Shown piece by piece: positions 1-5,401 of a stretch of DNA of 5,401 bases (the stretch's first letter is position 1; each line of letters starts with the position of its first letter). A program made the translations under genes and the position numbers. A model generated the notes under the pieces. The model saw only the letters and a program-made list of their open reading frames with translations, did no database searches and was not told the origin of the DNA. This DNA is from Pseudomonadota bacterium (lineage in GTDB: Bacteria; Pseudomonadota; Alphaproteobacteria; Rhizobiales; Xanthobacteraceae), in contig JAEZBA010000004.1 in the NCBI GenBank assembly GCA_023430245.1, positions 1-5,401 on the forward strand, read 5' to 3'.

Positions 1-2
1 CC

Positions 3-89
3 GGCGTTATCGTGTTGCTGAAGGCTGTCACCGGTGTGATCGCGCTGGCGCTGATCGCCGTGGTTTTTCTGATGTGGCGCGCGCAATGA
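3..89 (+). CDS. C-terminal end of a membrane protein (partial)
   Basis: This frame is open from the window edge to TGA at 87-89 and gives 28 residues. About 20 of them form a hydrophobic helix (VTGVIALALIAVVFLMW), and the protein ends in the short polar tail RAQ. This looks like the last transmembrane segment of an integral membrane protein such as a transporter subunit, but too little is visible to name a family. Its stop codon overlaps the ATG of the next gene in an ATGA arrangement, which argues that the frame is really translated and that the two genes form an operon. The reading frame is well supported; the function is unknown. Confidence 0.6.
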   Translation, partial: GVIVLLKAVTGVIALALIAVVFLMWRAQ

Positions 90-856
90 GTGCCCATCCG
101 CGGTCGGACATAGCGATTTGGAATCCATTCCCGATGCCTGAGGCGTTCTTCACCGAGTCAACCACCGGTTACTGGCAGGAGATCACGGCCGATATTCCGG
201 CCCGGTTTACCGACGCGCCGCCCTACCGCTATGGCTATCCGGTGCGGCTGCCGGACGGCCGGATCTTGGTGCTTCCGCTGCGGCAATTGCCATCCGGCGG
301 CAATGCGGTCGCCTCGCTGATTGCCAACCAGGCGGCTCATGTCGTGATTGCCGCGCTCGCCGACGTGATGGCCGAACAGGCGCGCAAGCTCAAAGCCGAC
401 ATGATTGTCGGTCTGCCGACGCTCGGCTTCGCGTTCGCCGACCGCGTGGCAGAACGGCTCGGCCATCCGCGGTTTGTGCCGCTCGGCTATTCGCGCAAGT
501 TCTGGTACGATGACGCGCTCTCCGAAGCGGTTCAATCGATCACCAGCCCCGAACCCGGCAAGCGACTGCGGCTTGATCCCAACATGCTGACCTTGCTTGA
601 TGGTCGCCGCATTGTGTTGGTTGACGACGCGATTTCGACCGGGGCGACGGCGGTCGCCGCGGTGCGGTTGCTGCAGCGCATTGGCGCGCAAGTTGCCGGC
701 ATCGTGGTGGCAATGAAGCAGACCAATCGCTGGCAGGCGGAAATGGCGACGTTGTCCGCGCCGCCGCAGGTCAGGGCCGCGTATGGCTGCCCGCTGTTCC
801 AGCGCGGCGATGACGGCTGGTGGCCGCTTGCCGAGACGCAGCCCGAGATTCCCTGA
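86..856 (+). CDS. Type I phosphoribosyltransferase-domain protein, substrate unknown
   Basis: The protein has 256 residues. The diagnostic element is the PRPP-binding loop VLVDDAISTGAT at residues 177-188: hydrophobic strand, two acidic residues, then the T-G-x-T phosphate loop. Upstream is a Rossmann-like segment (ADMIVGLPTLGFAFADRVAE, residues 104-123) that resembles the PPi-loop region of adenine/orotate-type phosphoribosyltransferases. Residues 138-155 (RKFWYDDALSEAV...) occupy the place of the flexible catalytic hood loop. About 100 residues precede this core, more than in a minimal PRTase, so there may be an extra N-terminal domain. It should be a cytosolic enzyme that transfers ribose-5-phosphate from PRPP to, or removes it from, a base. 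The substrate cannot be read from the sequence, and a regulatory role is possible. I chose ATG 86 over the in-frame GTG at 74 because ATG 86 overlaps the upstream stop (ATGA). No Shine-Dalgarno sequence is visible, so translation is probably coupled to the upstream membrane gene. Confidence 0.85.
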   Translation: MSAHPRSDIAIWNPFPMPEAFFTESTTGYWQEITADIPARFTDAPPYRYGYPVRLPDGRILVLPLRQLPSGGNAVASLIANQAAHVVIAALADVMAEQARKLKADMIVGLPTLGFAFADRVAERLGHPRFVPLGYSRKFWYDDALSEAVQSITSPEPGKRLRLDPNMLTLLDGRRIVLVDDAISTGATAVAAVRLLQRIGAQVAGIVVAMKQTNRWQAEMATLSAPPQVRAAYGCPLFQRGDDGWWPLAETQPEIP

Positions 857-872
857 CTTTGCGCTGGATAAC

Positions 873-903
873 AAAAAAAGGGCGGCCTGCCGGCCGCCCT
901 TTT
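873..903. terminator. Bidirectional rho-independent terminator between the PRTase gene and katG
   Basis: Perfect 8-bp GC arms, GGGCGGCC (880-887) and GGCCGCCC (892-899), enclose a 4-nt loop. They are flanked by seven A (873-879) and four T (900-903), so the stem can extend by four A-T pairs. Read on the - strand it ends in a seven-T run and suits katG, whose stop is 29 nt away. Read on the + strand it ends in TTTT and can also stop the phosphoribosyltransferase transcript. Its place between two convergent genes fits a two-way terminator. Confidence 0.92.
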
Positions 904-927
904 GCATTGTTGCATGAGTGCCCGGCG

Positions 928-3126
<2,199 letters not shown>

Positions 3127-3134
3127 GTTGTTGT

Positions 3135-3141
3135 CCTCCTC
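3135..3141 (-). promoter_or_regulatory. katG ribosome binding site
   Basis: On the - strand GAGGAGG lies 8 nt before the ATG at 3126. This is a near-ideal Shine-Dalgarno match and it settles the katG start in favour of 3126 rather than the upstream in-frame ATG at 3180. It contrasts with oxyR, which has no recognisable site. Confidence 0.88.
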
Positions 3142-3191
3142 AAACGATTGATCCGAAGCTTGGCTGCCGGGCCGGACCATGCTCCCTAGTT

Positions 3192-3197
3192 TGTATA
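3192..3197 (-). promoter_or_regulatory. Putative katG -10 element
   Basis: The - strand reads CTTATACAAACT; TATACA matches four of six bases of the sigma-70-type -10 consensus. No convincing -35 lies 16-18 bp upstream, as expected for a promoter that needs an activator. Transcription would start near 3185 and give a leader of about 60 nt. The 19-bp palindrome at 3225-3243 would then be centred near -49, a sensible place for an activating LysR-type regulator. This is inferred from position and weak consensus only. Confidence 0.4.
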
Positions 3198-3210
3198 AGG
3201 TCCAATCGTA

Positions 3211-3239
3211 TTGATTAGGATCAACGATAAGATTATCTT
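3211..3239 (+). promoter_or_regulatory. Possible oxyR promoter (-35 TTGATT, -10 TATCTT)
   Basis: TTGATT (3211-3216) and TATCTT (3234-3239) are separated by exactly 17 bp, and each matches four of six consensus bases. The predicted transcription start, about 7 nt after the -10, falls at or next to the oxyR ATG at 3246, implying a leaderless or nearly leaderless mRNA. The -10 is buried in the right half of the OxyR-like palindrome, so bound OxyR would block it. The match is modest and a promoter further upstream cannot be excluded. Confidence 0.35.
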
Positions 3240-3243
3240 ATCG
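3225..3243. promoter_or_regulatory. Putative OxyR operator (perfect 19-bp palindrome)
   Basis: CGATAAGAT-T-ATCTTATCG is a perfect inverted repeat with 9-bp arms around one base. Inside it, ATAA-N7-TTAT has the exact spacing of the E. coli OxyR half-site ATAG-N7-CTAT and contains the LysR-family T-N11-A core (T3228, A3240). It lies in the divergent katG-oxyR gap, upstream of the likely katG promoter and ending 2 nt before the oxyR ATG. That position would let one site serve katG activation and oxyR autorepression. The second half-site expected 22 bp to the left (3205-3219) is poorly conserved. The palindrome is directly seen; binding by OxyR is inferred. Confidence 0.65.
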
Positions 3244-3245
3244 GA

Positions 3246-4133
3246 ATGATCACGCTGCGGCAGCTCCGCTATCTGAACGCGCTTGCGCGACACCGTCATT
3301 TCGGCCGCGCGGCCGAGGCCTGCGCCGTCAGCCAGCCGGCCTTGTCCATGCAGATCAAGGATCTCGAGCAGGACCTCGGGGTGGCCCTGGTGGAGCGGCG
3401 CACCAACGATGTCTCGATGACCGAGACCGGGATCGAAATTGCCCGGCGATCGGAGCGGATTCTCAGCGAAGTCTTTGACCTCGAGGATTTTGCACGGCAT
3501 CGTGGCGCGGTGCTGTCCGGGACGCTGAAATTCGGGGTCATCCCTTCGGTCGCACCCTATGTGCTGCCGCATCTCCTGCCGGTGCTGCAGGCGGCGCATC
3601 CGGATCTTGAACTGGAATTGCGCGAGACCCAGACAAGATTCCTGGTCGAGGAATTGATCCGCGGCGCGCTCGACGTGGTGATGATCGCGCTGCCTGCGCC
3701 GCATGCCGAGGTCGAGACGCTGGCGCTGTTCGACGATGCCTTCCTGCTCGCCGCGCCTTCGGGCGACGATCTACCGAGCCGCGCGCGCATCACCGCCGAC
3801 GACATCGATCCGGAACGGTTGATCCTGCTGGAAGAAGGGCATTGCCTGCGCGATCAGGCGCTGGCGTTTTGTTCGGAGGCGGCCGGCGGCACGCTGCGCG
3901 AACTCGGCGCCACCAGCCTGACCACGGTGATGCAGATGGTCGCCAACGGCTATGGCGTGACGCTGATTCCGGAAATCGCCGTTCCGGTCGAGGTGCGCGA
4001 CGGACGCGTGAAGCTCTTGCGCTTCGCCAAGCCCGAACCGTTCCGCACCGTCGGACTGGCGTGGCGCAAGACCTCGTCGCGCGCGCGCGATTTCAAGGCA
4101 TTGGGGAAGATTGTGACGGAGGTTGTGGGTTAG
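3246..4133 (+). CDS. oxyR: Hydrogen peroxide-sensing transcriptional regulator OxyR (LysR family)
   Basis: The protein has 295 residues, normal for LysR-type regulators. Residues 1-62 form the winged helix-turn-helix domain (FGRAAEACAVSQPALSMQIK at 19-38), a linker helix follows, and the effector domain runs from about 90 to 290. The OxyR signature LLEEGHCLRDQALAFC (194-209) carries Cys200 and Cys209, the counterparts of E. coli Cys199 and Cys208, which form the H2O2-induced disulfide. This separates it from generic LysR regulators. It acts in the cytoplasm as a tetramer on peroxide-defence promoters, and divergent katG is its obvious target. The start ATG 3246 gives MITLRQLRYL, the usual OxyR beginning, but no Shine-Dalgarno is visible (TTATCGGA precedes it) and the operator palindrome ends 2 nt upstream. 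The 3' end overlaps the convergent membrane-protein gene by 41 bp, and no hairpin terminator follows the stop. Confidence 0.96.
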   Translation: MITLRQLRYLNALARHRHFGRAAEACAVSQPALSMQIKDLEQDLGVALVERRTNDVSMTETGIEIARRSERILSEVFDLEDFARHRGAVLSGTLKFGVIPSVAPYVLPHLLPVLQAAHPDLELELRETQTRFLVEELIRGALDVVMIALPAPHAEVETLALFDDAFLLAAPSGDDLPSRARITADDIDPERLILLEEGHCLRDQALAFCSEAAGGTLRELGATSLTTVMQMVANGYGVTLIPEIAVPVEVRDGRVKLLRFAKPEPFRTVGLAWRKTSSRARDFKALGKIVTEVVG

Positions 4134-4815
4134 CGGACAGCGCCCGCGCCCGCCATTCGTTCAGCAGCGATGCGAGCGAGCAGGCGTCCATGCCATAGGT
4201 GTCTGGCAGCGCGCCGCTGTAACCGGTCTGGCTGCGGTTGAACTGCGCGATCGCGCCGTCAGCCCGCGTGTCTGGATCGAAGAAGACCATCGGCGTGCCG
4301 ATGTCGACAACCGCGAATTCGCTGGTGTCAGCCCAGTGGTGAACGCTGCGCTTCACGCCGTGAAAGACGTGGAAGCCGTCAGCTTCGAGCCGCAGGCTCG
4401 AACCGCGAAACAGTACGAGCAGGAATGCCGGTATGGCCGCGGCGCAACCGATAGCTCCAAGCCACATGAAGAACTTCTCGATCACGCCCATGTCGGAATA
4501 AAGCGCCAGCCCGAGCAGGCAGCCGCCGAACACGACAGCGGTGAGGATGAGGAACACGACCTTGCGTGACGGCGTTCGCAGCGTCACCGGGCCCGGGTAG
4601 CGTTGCAGCACAAGATCGGGCGCAGTGCGACGCCCCTCGATCAGCGACGGCCACAATTCGTGTGCCGCCATGCCGGCGCATAGCAGCGAGAAGGTCAGGG
4701 CGAGCCAGCCGGGCGCATCCCCGCTCTTGACCCTGAGCAAAAAGGCCGATGCTGCGGCGCCGGCCGCCCCGATCGCAAGGACGCCATACCATTTGAGGTA
4801 ATACCAGTCGGGCAT
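4093..4815 (-). CDS. Four-helix membrane protein with soluble PH-like C-terminal domain (uncharacterised)
   Basis: The protein has 240 residues. Hydrophobic segments lie at about 10-27, 36-55, 85-106 and 114-136, so it should be an inner-membrane protein. After the fourth helix comes a soluble domain (about 139-225) with alternating strands, LRLEADGFHVFHGVKRSVHHWADTSEF split over 141-167 and then MVFFD. It ends in ALPDTYGMDACSLASLLNEW (202-221). The pattern '...L.GF........W.DI/V..F' followed by 'LPDTYG...LA.LLN.WR' resembles the STM3941-type / PH-like small membrane proteins of proteobacteria. I make this link from memory of the pattern, not from a search, and the function is unknown. The start at 4815 is chosen because the open frame further upstream runs through the pnp terminator hairpin; no strong ribosome site is visible before it. 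A TATCAT at 4853-4858 (- strand) could be a -10, without a clear -35. The last 41 bp overlap oxyR tail to tail. Confidence 0.8.
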   Translation of the reverse strand: MPDWYYLKWYGVLAIGAAGAAASAFLLRVKSGDAPGWLALTFSLLCAGMAAHELWPSLIEGRRTAPDLVLQRYPGPVTLRTPSRKVVFLILTAVVFGGCLLGLALYSDMGVIEKFFMWLGAIGCAAAIPAFLLVLFRGSSLRLEADGFHVFHGVKRSVHHWADTSEFAVVDIGTPMVFFDPDTRADGAIAQFNRSQTGYSGALPDTYGMDACSLASLLNEWRARALSANPQPPSQSSPMP

Positions 4816-4876
4816 GGATGTTGCTCGGGGCGATGGAAGACCGCTGCGGCTGATGATAGGCGCAACAGGCCGCAAC

Positions 4877-4905
4877 AAAAAAGGGCGGCCAGACGGCCGC
4901 CCTTT
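4877..4905 (-). terminator. Rho-independent terminator of pnp
   Basis: Arms GGGCGGCC (4883-4890) and GGCCGCCC (4895-4902) enclose the loop AGAC, with three further A-T pairs (4880-4882 with 4903-4905). On the - strand the hairpin is followed by six T (4877-4882) and begins about 33 nt past the pnp stop, so it terminates pnp. On the + strand only three T follow, so it is weak in that direction. The eight-base arms are identical to those of the hairpin after katG. It separates pnp from the downstream membrane-protein gene, which probably has its own promoter. Confidence 0.9.
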
Positions 4906-4937
4906 GAATTTCGTTATGAACAACAGCCTCGCGGATA

Positions 4938-5401
4938 TTACTCCGCGCCGCCTGCGGCCGCTTCCGGCTCCTTCTCGCGCTCGGCCTTCTGCTTGGCTTC
5001 GAGGTCCTCGCCGGTCTCCTGGTCGACCACCTTCATCGACAGCCGCGTCTTGCCGCGATCGTCGAAGCCGAGCAGCTTCACCTTCACCTTGTCGCCTTCC
5101 TTGACGACGTCGGAGGTCTTCTGCACGCGGCCCTGGGCGAGCTGGCTGATATGGACCAGGCCGTCCTTGGAACCGAAAAAGCTCACGAAGGCGCCGAAAT
5201 CCATCACCTTGACGATGGTGCCGTCATAGATCTGGCCGACTTCCGGATCGGACGCGATCGACTTGATCCACTTGATCGCGGCGCGGATCTGCTCGCCGTT
5301 GGCGGAGGCAACCTTGACGGTGCCGTCGTCTTCGACGTTGATCTTTGCGCCGGTCTTTTCCACGATCTCGCGGATCACCTTGCCGCCGGTGCCGATCACT
5401 T
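4938..5401 (-). CDS. pnp: Polynucleotide phosphorylase, C-terminal KH and S1 domains (5' part outside the window)
   Basis: The last 153 complete codons of the gene are present, ending in TAA at 4938-4940. The fragment opens inside the KH domain with the G-x-x-G RNA-binding loop (VIGTGGKVIREI, fragment residues 1-12). A linker (NGEQIRAAIKWIKSI) leads into an S1 RNA-binding domain at about 55-125 (GQIYDGTIVKVMDFGAFVSF, then GLVHISQLA). The protein finishes with a charged tail rich in Glu, Lys and Ala. This KH-S1 order and the sequences are typical of PNPase, the 3'-5' phosphorolytic exoribonuclease that degrades mRNA and takes part in the degradosome or RNase-related complexes. The two RNase PH-like catalytic cores lie upstream of the window edge. 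RNA-binding proteins with S1 domains alone are excluded by the KH-S1 pair. An ATG-like GTG at 5399 is an internal codon, not a start. Confidence 0.95.
   Translation of the reverse strand, partial: VIGTGGKVIREIVEKTGAKINVEDDGTVKVASANGEQIRAAIKWIKSIASDPEVGQIYDGTIVKVMDFGAFVSFFGSKDGLVHISQLAQGRVQKTSDVVKEGDKVKVKLLGFDDRGKTRLSMKVVDQETGEDLEAKQKAEREKEPEAAAGGAE

Noticed and set aside
74..85. GTG start for the phosphoribosyltransferase
   Set aside because: ATG at 86 overlaps the upstream stop as ATGA, a common coupling arrangement; the GTG has no ribosome site.
158..907. Antisense open frame on the - strand over the phosphoribosyltransferase gene
   Set aside because: The + strand frame carries a clear PRPP-binding motif. 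The - strand frame begins in the terminator and has a biased composition without domains.
3127..3180. N-terminal extension of KatG from the ATG at 3180
   Set aside because: The extra 18 residues are unlike KatG N-termini, and the strong GAGGAGG lies between this ATG and the one at 3126, which it serves.
3127..3245. furA-type regulator adjacent to katG, as in mycobacteria
   Set aside because: The divergent neighbour has the OxyR cysteine signature and a LysR helix-turn-helix; no Fur-family gene is present.
4816..4923. N-terminal extension of the membrane protein from an upstream ATG at 4923
   Set aside because: The extension would translate the pnp terminator hairpin (giving KGRPSGRPF). ATG 4815 starts the plausible membrane protein.

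Overview
The window is high-GC, tightly packed chromosomal DNA. It looks like an alphaproteobacterium, most likely the Bradyrhizobium/Rhodopseudomonas group. That placement is inferred from the protein style of KatG, OxyR and the PNPase KH/S1 region and from the recurring GGGCGGCC/GGCCGCCC terminators; no taxonomic marker is present. There are six protein-coding features, two cut by the window edges, and no gene-free stretch longer than about 125 bases. I see no RNA gene, mobile element, CRISPR array or integration site.

Left part (1-905): the last 28 codons of a membrane protein are followed, through an ATGA stop/start overlap, by a type I phosphoribosyltransferase-domain protein of unknown substrate. 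This pair runs on the + strand and ends at a strong bidirectional hairpin terminator shared with the convergent katG.

Middle (928-4133): this is the core of the window, a divergent oxidative-stress pair. katG (bifunctional catalase-peroxidase, - strand) and oxyR (peroxide-sensing LysR-type regulator, + strand) are separated by 119 bp. That gap holds a perfect 9+1+9 palindrome matching the spacing of an OxyR half-site, a likely katG -10 element and a possible oxyR promoter. The logical circuit is that H2O2 oxidises OxyR at C200/C209, oxidised OxyR activates katG, and OxyR probably represses its own gene. KatG is complete and has all catalytic residues, with a glycine where M. tuberculosis KatG has Ser315.

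Right part (4093-5401): a four-helix membrane protein with a soluble, PH-like C-terminal domain lies on the - strand and overlaps the 3' end of oxyR by 41 bp. Upstream of it, also on the - strand, is the 3' end of pnp (polynucleotide phosphorylase, KH and S1 domains), closed by a terminator with the same stem arms as the one after katG.

I found no clearly novel system. The points most worth a second look are the architecture of the katG-oxyR control region (including a possibly leaderless oxyR), the KatG glycine substitution, the convergent gene overlap, and the unassigned phosphoribosyltransferase and membrane protein.
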